From: Fodinibacter sp963834965
Lineage (GTDB): Bacteria; Actinomycetota; Actinomycetes; Actinomycetales; Dermatophilaceae
Assembly: GCA_963834965.1 (NCBI GenBank)
Contig: CAWIEI010000002.1
Coordinates: 109,141 to 173,140, forward strand
Direction: 5' to 3'
Length of the DNA stretch: 64,000 bases
The translations under genes were made by a program, and so were the position numbers. This document shows positions 18,636 to 26,467 of the stretch, piece after piece (positions within the stretch are counted from its first letter, which is position 1; the number at the start of each line of letters is the position of its first letter). A model generated the notes under the pieces. The model was not told the origin of the DNA. It saw only the letters and a program-made list of their open reading frames with translations, and did no database searches.

Positions 18636-19451
18636 TCACGCTGATGCCGGGCTCGCTCCTTCCGCCGCCAGCCGAGCCTCCAGCACGCTCGGGTCGGGCT
18701 CGCCCCGGCTGAGCACCAGCGAGCCGTCGGCCGCCCACACCGACAGGGCGAGCCGGAGCAGCTCGGCGGTGTCCGTCGTGCCGGTGTGCACCCGCTCCCG
18801 CGCGCCGGTCGAGCCGGTCGAGCCGGTCGAGCCGGGCGAGCCGGGCGAGCCGGTCGAGCCGGTCGGGAGGTCCGCGAAGGTGAGCAGGCCCCCGTCCACC
18901 CGCAGGGCGGGGTCGCCGTCGTCGGGCCCGGCCCAGCCGTCGAAGACGTCGCCGTGCGTGGCGAGCTCACGCGCTTCGTCGACCACGCCGGGCGGCACCG
19001 GCCCGGCCGCCGACCGGGCCAGTGCGGCGAGGGTGACCAGCACCGCCTCGGGCGCGGCGGCGGCGACGTCGACGGCATCCGTCACGACGACGTCGGGTGC
19101 AGCAGTGGTGGCGGCCGACGGCGCGGGGCCGGACCCGGCATCCGGGCTCGTTCGGTGGGCGGGCACCTCGACGCAGGCGCCCACCGACCACGCCGCGAAG
19201 GCCCAGTAGAGGGTGCGCCAGTGCGGGGGCAGGTCGAGCCGCACCACCGATCCGGGGCCGACGTCGAGGTCGTCGCGCAGCAGGTTGGCCGCCTTGGCGA
19301 CCCAGTTGGCGAGCACCCGCGCCGAGAGCTCGATGCGCTCGCCGCGGGTGGGGGAGTCGGTGTCGTCGTAGACCGTGATGCGCGGCCGGCCCGGGTCGGC
19401 GGACACCAGCCGTCGCAGCAGGACGGCCGGGGACACGGGTGGGGTGCTCAC
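18636..19451 (-). CDS. TIGR03089 family protein (AMP-binding-like remnant fold)
   Basis: 271 residues from GTG 19451. The N-terminal half resembles the start of acyl/aryl-CoA ligases: PRITVYDDTDSPTRGERIEL, VLANWVAKAANLL, VGPGSVVRLDLPPHWRTLYW and WAFAAWSVGACVEVP. The AMP-binding core motif and the C-terminal lid are absent, as in TIGR03089 proteins generally, so it is probably not a ligase. A low-complexity Gly-Ser-Thr/Pro stretch is encoded by a 9-base minisatellite. In mycobacteria a homologue lies near LCP-family and mannose-activation genes (from memory). The start carries TAGGGT seven bases upstream. Confidence 0.7.
   Translation of the reverse strand: MSTPPVSPAVLLRRLVSADPGRPRITVYDDTDSPTRGERIELSARVLANWVAKAANLLRDDLDVGPGSVVRLDLPPHWRTLYWAFAAWSVGACVEVPAHRTSPDAGSGPAPSAATTAAPDVVVTDAVDVAAAAPEAVLVTLAALARSAAGPVPPGVVDEARELATHGDVFDGWAGPDDGDPALRVDGGLLTFADLPTGSTGSPGSPGSTGSTGSTGARERVHTGTTDTAELLRLALSVWAADGSLVLSRGEPDPSVLEARLAAEGASPASA
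18804..18866. repeat. 9-bp minisatellite, seven copies, in frame
   Basis: Seven tandem 9-base units of GCCGGTCGA or close variants lie inside the TIGR03089 gene and encode Gly-Ser-Thr/Gly-Ser-Pro repeats on the minus strand. Confidence 0.9.
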
Positions 19452-19458
19452 CGTGGCG

Positions 19459-19464
19459 ACCCTA
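19459..19464 (-). promoter_or_regulatory. Leaderless -10 box TAGGGT
   Basis: TAGGGT on the minus strand ends seven bases before the GTG at 19451. It stands back to back with the plus-strand box at 19500. Confidence 0.5.
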
Positions 19465-19499
19465 GTGCGAGGCGGGGGAGGGTGTGGGCGCGCGGCCAC

Positions 19500-19505
19500 T
19501 AGGCT
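19500..19505 (+). promoter_or_regulatory. Leaderless -10 box TAGGCT
   Basis: TAGGCT ends seven bases before the ATG at 19513; no ribosome-binding site is visible. Confidence 0.5.
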
Positions 19506-19512
19506 CGCTGCC

Positions 19513-19917
19513 ATGAGCGCCCGCACGGTCATCACCTTCGGAACCTTCGACGTGTTCCACGTCGGCCACATCCGGGTGCTGCAGCGCGCCGCGGCGCTGG
19601 GCGACAAGCTCGTCGTCGGCGTCTCGGCCGACGCCCTCAACATCGCGAAGAAGGGCCGGGCGCCGGTCTACAGCCAGGACGAGCGGATGGAGATCGTCGC
19701 CAGCCTGCGGGTGGTCGACGAGGTCTTCGTCGAGGAGTCCCTCGAGCTCAAGCGCGACTACATCCTCGAGCACGGCGCCGACGTGCTGGTGATGGGTGAC
19801 GACTGGGCCGGCAAGTTCGACTGGGTGAGCGACGTCTGCGAGGTCGTGTACCTGCCGCGCACGCCGTCGGTGTCGACGACCGGCATCATCGAGCACATCG
19901 CCAGCATGGGGTCGTGA
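19513..19917 (+). CDS. TagD-like glycerol-3-phosphate cytidylyltransferase family protein
   Basis: 134 residues. VITFGTFDVFHVGHIRVLQR carries the HxGH nucleotide-binding motif of the cytidylyltransferase superfamily, and PSVSTTGIIE is the family's RxxxxSTT-type C-terminal signature. The length equals TagD-type enzymes, which make CDP-glycerol from CTP and glycerol 3-phosphate. The donor would suit the TagF-like transferase at the start of the window, although other small polyol or ethanolamine substrates are possible. The next gene starts within its stop codon (GTGA). Confidence 0.8.
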   Translation: MSARTVITFGTFDVFHVGHIRVLQRAAALGDKLVVGVSADALNIAKKGRAPVYSQDERMEIVASLRVVDEVFVEESLELKRDYILEHGADVLVMGDDWAGKFDWVSDVCEVVYLPRTPSVSTTGIIEHIASMGS

Positions 19918-22037
19918 GGGCCCGCCTCCTCCCCGCGCTCACCGTCGGCGCGGCTCTCTGGGTCGTCGCGGTGAGCGCCGCCGCCGCGGCCCTGTCGGCG
20001 CTGGGCTGGTGGTCGCCGTGGGTCGCCTGGCCGGTGGGTGTGGCTCTCGCCGTGGGGTGTTGGTGGTGCGTGCTCCTGCTGCCCCCCGTGCGGATGCCGC
20101 CCACGGCGTCCGTGGCGCTGGTCGCCGTGGTCGTGGGTTTCACCGTCTGGGCCGGCGCGACGCACTCGGAGCAGGTGCTGCCCCGGCGCGACGCCGCGAG
20201 CAACCTGCAGGCCGCGGTCAGCCTGGCGACCACGCACTCGCGGGTGGTGGCGGTCGACGCCGACTCGATCGGGGGGCCGGGAGTGCTCGACCTGCCGGGG
20301 GTGACGCTGGCCAGCCCGGCGTTCTTCGAGGTCGGCTCGAGCGCCTCCCCCGCCGTGCAGCCGCAGTTCGTCGTGGGGCCGGCCGCGGTCTACGCGTTCG
20401 GCTGGTGGGCCGGGGGCGCCGGGGTCGCCATGCTGCTGCCGGGCCTCGCCATGGGGCTGGCGCTGCTCGCCCTCGGCCTGCTCGTCGGCCGGGTGGCCGG
20501 CCCCTGGGTGGGGGTCGCGACGGCGGCGGTCACCGGCATCCTCTTCCCGGTGGTGCACACGGCCCGCGCGACCTACTCCGAGCCCCTGGCGATGCTCACC
20601 CTGACGGCCGGGCTGCTGGCGGTCACGCTCGCTGTCGTGGCCGGGCGGGATGCCGCGGGCCGGCCCGCCGGGTTCGTGGGCGACGCCTCGCCACCGGGGA
20701 TGGTGGTCGGCCGGGCGCCGCTGCGCTCGCTGGTGCTGCACGACGCGTCGGCGCGGGCCGGCCTGCTGGCGGGCGTGCTCGTCGGTGGCACCGGGCTGGT
20801 GCGCGTCGACGCGCTGCGCGAGGTGGTGCTGCTGCTGCCGGTGCTGGCCCTCGGTGCGGCGTTCCGCGCCCGCTGGCCGCGGCCGGTGGTCCTCGGGTTG
20901 GTCGGGTCGCTGCTGGTGTCCGCAGTGGCCGCGGTCGGCCTGTCGTGGCAGTACCTCGCGTCGATCGCCGGCAGCCTGCTGCCGCTGCTGGCGCTGGGGG
21001 TGCTCATCGGTGGCGGGTCGTGGGTGGCCCTCGTGCTGTGGCGCCGTGGCTGGCGGCTGCCGACGGTCATGGTGCGGTGGCTGCCCGACGTGGTGGCGGG
21101 GCTCGTGGTCGTGGCCGGGCTCTACCTGGCCAGCCGGCCGCTCTGGCAGACGGTGCACCAGAGCCCGGACGACCCGGGGGCGCGCTACGTCGCGGGCATG
21201 CAGGCGCGGCAGGGCCTGCCGGTCGACGGCGGGCGCACCTACGCCGAGCAGTCGGTGGCCTGGCTGTCGTGGTACGTCGGGCCGGTGGCGCTGGTCGTGG
21301 CCCTCGCGGTGCTCGCGGTGCTGCTGCGGCGAGCGGTGCTGGCCGCAGGCTCGCGCCGGGTCGACGCCTGGCTGCCGGCCCTCTTCGTGGCGTCCGGGTC
21401 GACGCTGCTCACGCTGATGCGACCCGGCATCACGCCCGACCACCCGTGGGCCGACCGCCGCCTGCTCATCGGCCTGCCGCTCGTCGTCGCGCTGGTGGCG
21501 ACGGGGCTCGCCTGGGTGGTGCGCCGCGCCACCGCATCGCGCCGGCGCTGGGTGGGGGTGGCCGCCGCGGTCGTCGTCGGTGCGCTGGTCGTCGGGCCGG
21601 CCGTGCGGGCGACCTGGCCGCACCGGGCCGGCGGGGTGGAACGCGGTTCGCTGGCTGCCGTCGACGCGGTGTGCGCGGCCCTCTCGCCCGGGGACGTCGT
21701 GCTGGCCGTCGACTCCCGTGCCGCCAACGAGTGGCCGCAGGTGGTCCGGGGGATGTGCGGGGTGCCGGCGCTCTCGACGACCTCCGGGCTGCGCTCCGAC
21801 CCGGAGCAGCTGGCGAGCACCGTGGCGACGCTGTCGCGCGACGTCGGGTCGCGCGGAGGCCGGTTGGTGCTGCTGTCAGCCGACTCCGCGGACGCCATCA
21901 CCCGGCTCGGGGGCGACCCGAACCAGGTCGTCGACACCACGGTGCGCGAGGACGAGCACGTGCTCGAGCAGAAGCCGTCGCACACCGACCCGCTGCCGAT
22001 CAGGGCCTGGCTCGCCCCCGCTCCCACCGGGCCCTGA
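19914..22037 (+). CDS. Large polytopic membrane protein, GT-C-like
   Basis: 707 residues beginning GTG (four-base overlap with the cytidylyltransferase gene). About 13 hydrophobic helices are spread over residues 8-555, then a ~150-residue soluble C-terminal domain (VERGSLAAVDAVCAALSPGD onward). The first large loop contains RRDAASNLQAAVSLATTHSR and a later loop HPWADRRLLIGLPLVVAL. This architecture matches actinobacterial GT-C-like or hypothetical envelope membrane proteins, but no diagnostic motif is clear, so I assign no reaction. Coupling to a TagD-like enzyme suggests a wall-polymer role. A repeat-filled non-coding region follows. Confidence 0.6.
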   Translation: MRARLLPALTVGAALWVVAVSAAAAALSALGWWSPWVAWPVGVALAVGCWWCVLLLPPVRMPPTASVALVAVVVGFTVWAGATHSEQVLPRRDAASNLQAAVSLATTHSRVVAVDADSIGGPGVLDLPGVTLASPAFFEVGSSASPAVQPQFVVGPAAVYAFGWWAGGAGVAMLLPGLAMGLALLALGLLVGRVAGPWVGVATAAVTGILFPVVHTARATYSEPLAMLTLTAGLLAVTLAVVAGRDAAGRPAGFVGDASPPGMVVGRAPLRSLVLHDASARAGLLAGVLVGGTGLVRVDALREVVLLLPVLALGAAFRARWPRPVVLGLVGSLLVSAVAAVGLSWQYLASIAGSLLPLLALGVLIGGGSWVALVLWRRGWRLPTVMVRWLPDVVAGLVVVAGLYLASRPLWQTVHQSPDDPGARYVAGMQARQGLPVDGGRTYAEQSVAWLSWYVGPVALVVALAVLAVLLRRAVLAAGSRRVDAWLPALFVASGSTLLTLMRPGITPDHPWADRRLLIGLPLVVALVATGLAWVVRRATASRRRWVGVAAAVVVGALVVGPAVRATWPHRAGGVERGSLAAVDAVCAALSPGDVVLAVDSRAANEWPQVVRGMCGVPALSTTSGLRSDPEQLASTVATLSRDVGSRGGRLVLLSADSADAITRLGGDPNQVVDTTVREDEHVLEQKPSHTDPLPIRAWLAPAPTGP

Positions 22038-22081
22038 CCGTCCCCGAATCAACCGTCCCCGAATCAACCGTCCCCGAATCG
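22037..22081. repeat. Three tandem copies of a 15-bp unit
   Basis: ACCGTCCCCGAATCA occurs three times in tandem, the last copy differing only in its final base. The first copy begins on the last base of the preceding stop codon. Confidence 0.95.
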
Positions 22082-22200
22082 ACCAATAGGTCACACGGGG
22101 GACGGCATCCGGTTGGTCGGGTGTCCCGGGATCGACCAATAGGTCACACGGGGGACGGCATCCGGTTGGTCGGGTGTCCCGGGATCGACCAATAGGTCAC
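22081..22200. repeat. Tandem 53-bp repeat, two full copies and a partial third
   Basis: Two identical 53-base units start at 22081 and 22134, and a third copy starts at 22187 but diverges after about 13 bases. Each unit begins with GACCAATAGGTCA, a small imperfect hairpin (GACC/GGTC arms), and contains GACGGCATCCGGTTGGTCGG. Confidence 0.95.
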
Positions 22201-22398
22201 TGCGGGGACGCTGCCTGGGTCGCGCTCTCTTCTCCCGCCGCTCCGCCCGTTCCGTAGTGCTCACCCACGTTTCCCCGACCCTCCCTTCACTGGTCGGCGC
22301 GCCCGCGGATCCCGCCGCTCGGCTCCCGCGGCTTTCGCGCCCACGGCCTCCGGCTGCCGGCTGCTGGCGTCGAACTCGGGCTCCTCCGACCTGGCGTC
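22201..22398. other. Non-coding stretch inside the repeat mosaic
   Basis: No coding frame with the strong third-position GC seen in neighbouring genes, and no recognisable RNA or protein signature. Confidence 0.4.
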
Positions 22399-22451
22399 GG
22401 CTACCGCCTGGTAGGTGCACCGATCACTCCATCTACCAGGCGGTAGCCGGC
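22396..22451. repeat. Long perfect hairpin, copy 1
   Basis: GGCTACCGCCTGGTAG (22399-22414) is the exact reverse complement of CTACCAGGCGGTAGCC (22433-22448). Three more pairs (GTG with CAT, one a wobble) extend it inward. The loop contains CGATCACTCC, also found in copy 2. Confidence 0.9.
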
Positions 22452-22482
22452 GTCACCTCACTGGCCCGGTCGAACCTGGTGC

Positions 22483-22534
22483 GGGCTACGGCGCGGTAGG
22501 TGCTTCGATCACTCCACCTACCAAGCGGTAGCCC
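22483..22534. repeat. Long hairpin, copy 2 (17 of 20 pairs)
   Basis: The arm at 22483-22502 pairs with 22515-22534 at 17 of 20 positions. Arm and loop sequences match copy 1 (loop CGATCACTCC), so the two are homologous members of a REP-like family. Confidence 0.85.
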
Positions 22535-22565
22535 GGGCCAGGTCCCGTGCACCTGGTCCACGCCA

Positions 22566-22717
22566 CGCCACGGGATCCGGTGGCCGGGTGTCGCCAGATC
22601 GACCAACAGGTCACGCGAGCGACGGGATCCGGTGGGCCGGGTGTCGCCAGATCGACCGGACGGTCACCGTCATCCGACGGTCCCCCGAGGGCCGGGACAA
22701 CATCGACCAATAGGTCA
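22566..22717. repeat. Diverged copies of the 53-bp unit
   Basis: A truncated unit (22566-22600), a full 53-base unit (22601-22653) and a degenerate 51-base unit (22654-22704) precede a last GACCAATAGGTCA at 22705. The units share GGGATCCGGTGG and GGGTGTCGCCAGATC. The small hairpin is kept as GACCAACAGGTC and GACCGGACGGTC. Confidence 0.85.
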
Positions 22718-22732
22718 AAGTCGCCCCAGCGG

Positions 22733-23527
22733 TCAGCGGGCGAAGACGGGCGCCACGCGGCGCTGCACCACGGCATACGTGGGGCGGTCGACGGCGACCA
22801 CGAGCCCGGGCCGCAGCGAGCGCGGGCCGTAGGGGGTGCCGTCCGGGTGGCCGACCGACCCGCCGGCCTCGGTGACGAGCAGGCTTCCCGGCGCGTGGTC
22901 CCACGGGTTGGAGCGGCTGTAGACGATGTAGTCGGCGCCGCCCTCGACCAGCTTGGGGTAGTCGACGCCGCAGCACACCCAGGACAGCCGCATCGCCGGC
23001 AGGTCGCCGAGCCGCTGGTCGCGCATCGCCCACATCGACGTGACGCCCTGCGGCTCGCGGTCGTCGGGCACCGGGGTGGTGTGCATCCGCACCCCGTCGC
23101 GCCAGGTGCCGGCGCCGAGCTCGGCCACCCAGGCGACCTCGTGCTCGGGCTGCCAGATCCAGCCGCGCACCGTCTCGCCCCCGACGGTCTCGGCCACCAT
23201 GACCGCGTGGTCGGCCGAGCCGTGCACGAAGTTCTTGGTGCCGTCGACCGGGTCGACCGTGAACGCGTGGTCGGCGGCGAGGTAGCGGTCCATCACCGAG
23301 TGGTCGGCCGCGAACGCCTCCTCGCCGAGCACCACGGCATCCGGGTAGGCCGCGACGAGCCGGGCGGTGATGAGCTCCTCGGCCTCGCGGTCGGCGACCG
23401 TGACGAGGTCCCCGGGGTTCTTCTCCATCACCTCGCCGGCCGCGAGCGACCGGAAGCGAGGCGTGATGACCTCTGCGGCGACCTCACGCAGGAGGTGGAG
23501 GACGGCGTCTGTCGACAGGCCCGGCAT
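22733..23527 (-). CDS. Inositol monophosphatase family phosphatase
   Basis: 264 residues. The metal-binding motifs GEEAFA, DPVDGTKNFVHG and NPWDHAPGSLLVTEAGG are all present in family order and spacing, so the enzyme should be an active Mg2+-dependent, lithium-sensitive-type phosphatase. Candidate substrates are inositol phosphate or histidinol phosphate (HisN-like); the sequence does not decide. In this envelope-rich context a role in inositol supply for phosphatidylinositol-anchored glycans is plausible (inference). The ATG at 23527 and the topoisomerase gene at 23664 are divergent. Confidence 0.88.
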   Translation of the reverse strand: MPGLSTDAVLHLLREVAAEVITPRFRSLAAGEVMEKNPGDLVTVADREAEELITARLVAAYPDAVVLGEEAFAADHSVMDRYLAADHAFTVDPVDGTKNFVHGSADHAVMVAETVGGETVRGWIWQPEHEVAWVAELGAGTWRDGVRMHTTPVPDDREPQGVTSMWAMRDQRLGDLPAMRLSWVCCGVDYPKLVEGGADYIVYSRSNPWDHAPGSLLVTEAGGSVGHPDGTPYGPRSLRPGLVVAVDRPTYAVVQRRVAPVFAR

Positions 23528-23590
23528 GGGGCAACCGTGTCACAGCCGGAGGGAGGCGCCAAATGCGTGGCGCGCCCCCCCGTGTCCAAC

Positions 23591-23626
23591 CCCGCTGACC
23601 AGCCCGCTGACCAGCCCGCTGACCAG
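23591..23626. repeat. 12-bp tandem repeat, three exact copies, in a divergent promoter region
   Basis: CCCGCTGACCAG occurs three times in tandem between the phosphatase and topoisomerase genes, about 25 bases upstream of the topoisomerase -10 box. Confidence 0.95.
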
Positions 23627-23651
23627 CCCGGTTGTGGGCACACCCCGTGGG

Positions 23652-23657
23652 TACTGT
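23652..23657 (+). promoter_or_regulatory. Leaderless -10 box TACTGT for topoisomerase IB
   Basis: TACTGT ends six bases before the ATG at 23664, with no ribosome-binding site. Confidence 0.45.
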
Positions 23658-23663
23658 CCGGGC

Positions 23664-24668
23664 ATGCGGCTGCGACGGGTGAACCCCAGGATGAAGGGTT
23701 GGACCCGCAAGCGAGCGGGGAAGCACTTCAGCTACGTCGACTCCGACGGGGCGCGGCTGCCGGCGCAGGAGGTCGAGCGGATCCGCTCGCTCGCCATCCC
23801 GCCGGCGTGGGAGCACGTGTGGATCTGCCCCTTCCCGAACGGCCACATCCAGGCGGTCGGCACCGACGCGGCCGGCCGCCGGCAGTACCTCTACCACCCG
23901 GTCTGGCGGCAGAAGCGCGACGAGCTGAAGTTCGACCGCGTCAAGGCGGCCGGCGCCCGGCTGGCAGTGGCGCGCGAGCGGCTCATCACCGACCTGCAGG
24001 ACGAGGGGATGCCGCTGTCGCGGGCCGCCGCCACGGCCACCCGACTGCTCGACCTCGGCTACTTCCGCATCGGCAGCGACGCCTACGCCGACGCCAACGG
24101 CTCCTTCGGCCTCACCACCCTCGAGCGCCGGCACGTGCGCCGGCGTGGCGACGACCTGGTGTTCAGCTTCGTCGGCAAGTCGGGCGTCGAGCACTCCATC
24201 ACCATCAGCGACCCGCAGGTCATCGCCTCGCTCAACCTGATGCGCACACGCCGGGGCGGCTCGCCCCGGCTGCTCGCCTACCGCGCAGAGGCGAGGTGGG
24301 CCGACCTCGACGCCTCGGCGGTCAACGCCTACATCTCCCAGATGGTGCACGAGGACATCACCGCCAAGGACTTCCGCACGTGGCACGCCACGGTGCTCGC
24401 GGCCGTGGCGCTGGCCGAGAGCCCTGAGAAGGGCGACACCGCGGCGTCGCGCAAGCGGGCGGTCAAGGCCGCCGTCGAGGAGGTCTCCGCCTACCTCGGC
24501 AACACCCCCACCATCGCCAGGGCTTCCTACATCGACCCCCGGGTCATCGAGCAGTACGAGGACGGCGTCACCATCGCGGGCACCCTGCGCAAGGAGCACC
24601 GCGACCAGGAGAAGCGTCAGGCGGCCATCGAGAAGGCCGTCGCGCGCCTCATCGACAACGCCGACTGA
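23664..24668 (+). CDS. DNA topoisomerase IB (poxvirus/bacterial type)
   Basis: 334 residues, the usual size of bacterial TopIB. The active-site tyrosine is Y289 in ARASYIDPRVI. The other catalytic positions are visible: R135 in YFRIGSDAY, K171 in FVGKSGVEH, R238 in KDFRTWHAT and the nearby histidine. IPPAWEHVWICPFPNGHIQA and RRQYLYHP are N-terminal family signatures. It relaxes supercoils through a 3'-phosphotyrosine link without ATP. The gene stands alone, with a candidate leaderless promoter, and shares a terminator with the convergent channel gene. Confidence 0.93.
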   Translation: MRLRRVNPRMKGWTRKRAGKHFSYVDSDGARLPAQEVERIRSLAIPPAWEHVWICPFPNGHIQAVGTDAAGRRQYLYHPVWRQKRDELKFDRVKAAGARLAVARERLITDLQDEGMPLSRAAATATRLLDLGYFRIGSDAYADANGSFGLTTLERRHVRRRGDDLVFSFVGKSGVEHSITISDPQVIASLNLMRTRRGGSPRLLAYRAEARWADLDASAVNAYISQMVHEDITAKDFRTWHATVLAAVALAESPEKGDTAASRKRAVKAAVEEVSAYLGNTPTIARASYIDPRVIEQYEDGVTIAGTLRKEHRDQEKRQAAIEKAVARLIDNAD

Positions 24669-24696
24669 GCTGCCGGGGTGGCCCCCCGCGGCTCAG
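24665..24696. terminator. Bidirectional hairpin covering two convergent stop codons
   Basis: CTGAGC (24665-24670) pairs with GCTCAG (24691-24696), with a GGGG/CCCC inner stem. The stem contains the TGA of the topoisomerase gene and the stop of the opposite channel gene. Confidence 0.55.
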
Positions 24697-26459
24697 GCGC
24701 GCTGGTCCTCGCGGGTGATCACCCGCCACAGCCAGCTCGACGCCGCCGGCTCGCCGGACAGGCAGTAGGCGGCCGAGGAGTCGACCAGCAGCGTCGACTC
24801 CATGGCGCGCCGGGCCGCCGACCGCCCGGCCAGCAGCACCCGGTCGCCCCTCACCAGCGGGTGGTCGTCGGGTGGCGCGAGCGTGACGCCGGAGTCGCCG
24901 TCGACCATCAGGCACACCACCTCGAGCACCCGCTCACGCTCGAGCGGGTCACGCAGCAGGTCCCCGAGCAGCACCTCGTGGTGCGCCAGCCGGCGGGCCA
25001 CCGCCGGTGCCTCCCGGCTGTCGAGAGCCACCTCCCACAGCTCGGGGGAGCCGTGGCCGCAGCGCTCGACCAGCCGGCCCAGGACCTCGGCGCTCCAGTC
25101 CTGGCCCAGGTGCGCCGCCGACTCCAGGAACTGCCACAGCATCGGGGCGCCGATGTGGGCCAGCGCCTCCTGGGCCACGACCGCGGTCGGCACCAGCAAC
25201 AGGTCGATCTGCATGGCCTCGAACAGGGCGGTGTTGGAGGGCTGGTTCTGGCGGGCGACCACGTAGAGGTTCGGGTTGACCCGGCGGGCGGCGGCGACGA
25301 GGGACAGGTTGGTGACGTCGTTGTCGGTGCCGGCGATGAAGCCCACAGCGCGTTCGACCCCGGCGCGCTCCAGCACGTCGCGGCTGGTGCCGTCGCCCAC
25401 GATGACGTCGTCCGCGCCCTCGGGGTCGTCGTGGAGCCCGGTGCCCCCGTCGATGACGACGACGTCGAGGTCCGTGCGGCGCAGGTCACGGGTCACCTCC
25501 CGGCCGAACCGGCCGTAGCCGTAGACGACCCAGGCGCCCGGCTCGACCCTCTCGTGTGCCTCGGGGAGCGCGGCCCCGGGGGCCCGGGTCAGCCAGTTCG
25601 AGAGCTGCTCGGTGGCCGGGGCCCGCAGCGCGACGGTGAAGTGGTCACCGAACCGGTCGAAGGGGTCGATGACCGTGGGGTTGCCGAACTCGTGCATCCG
25701 GGCGGTGATGCCGGGCGACAGGCTGCGGGCGATGACCGGCAGGTCGGGTCGCAGCACGGCCGCGGCCATCACGGTCGCGAGGTTGGCCTCGTCGTCGTCG
25801 GTCAGGGCGAGCACGCCCGCACAGCTCGGGTGCGTCAGCCCGGCCTGCGAGAGCGCCTGCGGGTCGCGCACGTCGGCCACCAGGGCGGGCACGTCGGCGC
25901 CGTACGCACCCAGGTCGAGGTCGTCGACCGACTCCTCGCGGCGGTCGATGACGACGAACCGCCGGCCGAGCTCGTCGAGCCAGGTGCCCAGCAGCGCACC
26001 GGCCTCACCGTGCCCGGCCATCAGCCAGAACGGCTCGCGCAACCGGGTGACCGAGCGACGAAAGCGTTGCGCGGCAACCGCCTGCTTGAACGGGCGGGAC
26101 TGCAGCAGCGAGAGCAGCGACCCGACGGCGTAGGCCCAGCCCACCACCGTCAGGTAGATCGACAGGGTCACCCACATCCGCTGGGCGTCGTTGAACTCCT
26201 GCGGGATCTCGCCGTAACCGATCGTGCTCGCGGTGTAGCTCATGAAGTAGAAGGCGTCGAAGAACCCCATCCGCCACGTTCCCGAGTCCGACGTCCCGGG
26301 GATGAGGGTGAGCCCGAGGATGCTGATCGAGAAGATCGTGATGAGCACGATGAACGGCACCCGCATGCGGCGCAGCACGAGGAAGACGGCCTCCGACGAC
26401 GCGGGGCCGATCGCCGAGCGCACCTCGGCCGCGCTCGGCGCCTGCTCCATCCACGACAT
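24693..26459 (-). CDS. Two-helix K+ channel with two RCK/TrkA-N domains
   Basis: 588 residues. Two membrane helices (about residues 33-52 and 95-118) flank a pore loop with TASTIGYGE; TIGYG (residues 79-83) is a K+ selectivity filter. Two Rossmann RCK-N domains follow: FWLMAGHGEAGALLGTWLDE near residue 145 and WVVYGYGRFGREVTRDLRR near residue 320, then a C-terminal ~120-residue domain. This matches ligand-gated bacterial potassium channels regulated by nucleotides. A small membrane protein gene lies directly upstream, separated by eight bases. Confidence 0.85.
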   Translation of the reverse strand: MSWMEQAPSAAEVRSAIGPASSEAVFLVLRRMRVPFIVLITIFSISILGLTLIPGTSDSGTWRMGFFDAFYFMSYTASTIGYGEIPQEFNDAQRMWVTLSIYLTVVGWAYAVGSLLSLLQSRPFKQAVAAQRFRRSVTRLREPFWLMAGHGEAGALLGTWLDELGRRFVVIDRREESVDDLDLGAYGADVPALVADVRDPQALSQAGLTHPSCAGVLALTDDDEANLATVMAAAVLRPDLPVIARSLSPGITARMHEFGNPTVIDPFDRFGDHFTVALRAPATEQLSNWLTRAPGAALPEAHERVEPGAWVVYGYGRFGREVTRDLRRTDLDVVVIDGGTGLHDDPEGADDVIVGDGTSRDVLERAGVERAVGFIAGTDNDVTNLSLVAAARRVNPNLYVVARQNQPSNTALFEAMQIDLLLVPTAVVAQEALAHIGAPMLWQFLESAAHLGQDWSAEVLGRLVERCGHGSPELWEVALDSREAPAVARRLAHHEVLLGDLLRDPLERERVLEVVCLMVDGDSGVTLAPPDDHPLVRGDRVLLAGRSAARRAMESTLLVDSSAAYCLSGEPAASSWLWRVITREDQRA

Positions 26460-26467
26460 CGGCTGCC

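Noticed and set aside
19758..21623. 621-codon minus-strand frame opposite the membrane-protein gene
   Set aside because: Antisense shadow rich in His, Gln and Arg; no domain, and the plus frame has helices and good codon bias.
22037..22200. Possible CRISPR array
   Set aside because: Repeats are directly tandem without unique spacers and no cas genes are nearby.
22091..22420. Small minus-strand reading frames with repeated VTYWSIPGHPTNRMPSP
   Set aside because: The repeated peptide is simply the translation of the 53-bp non-coding repeat.
22486..22776. 96-codon minus-strand frame downstream of the IMPase gene
   Set aside because: Lies across two repeat families and has no independent coding signal.
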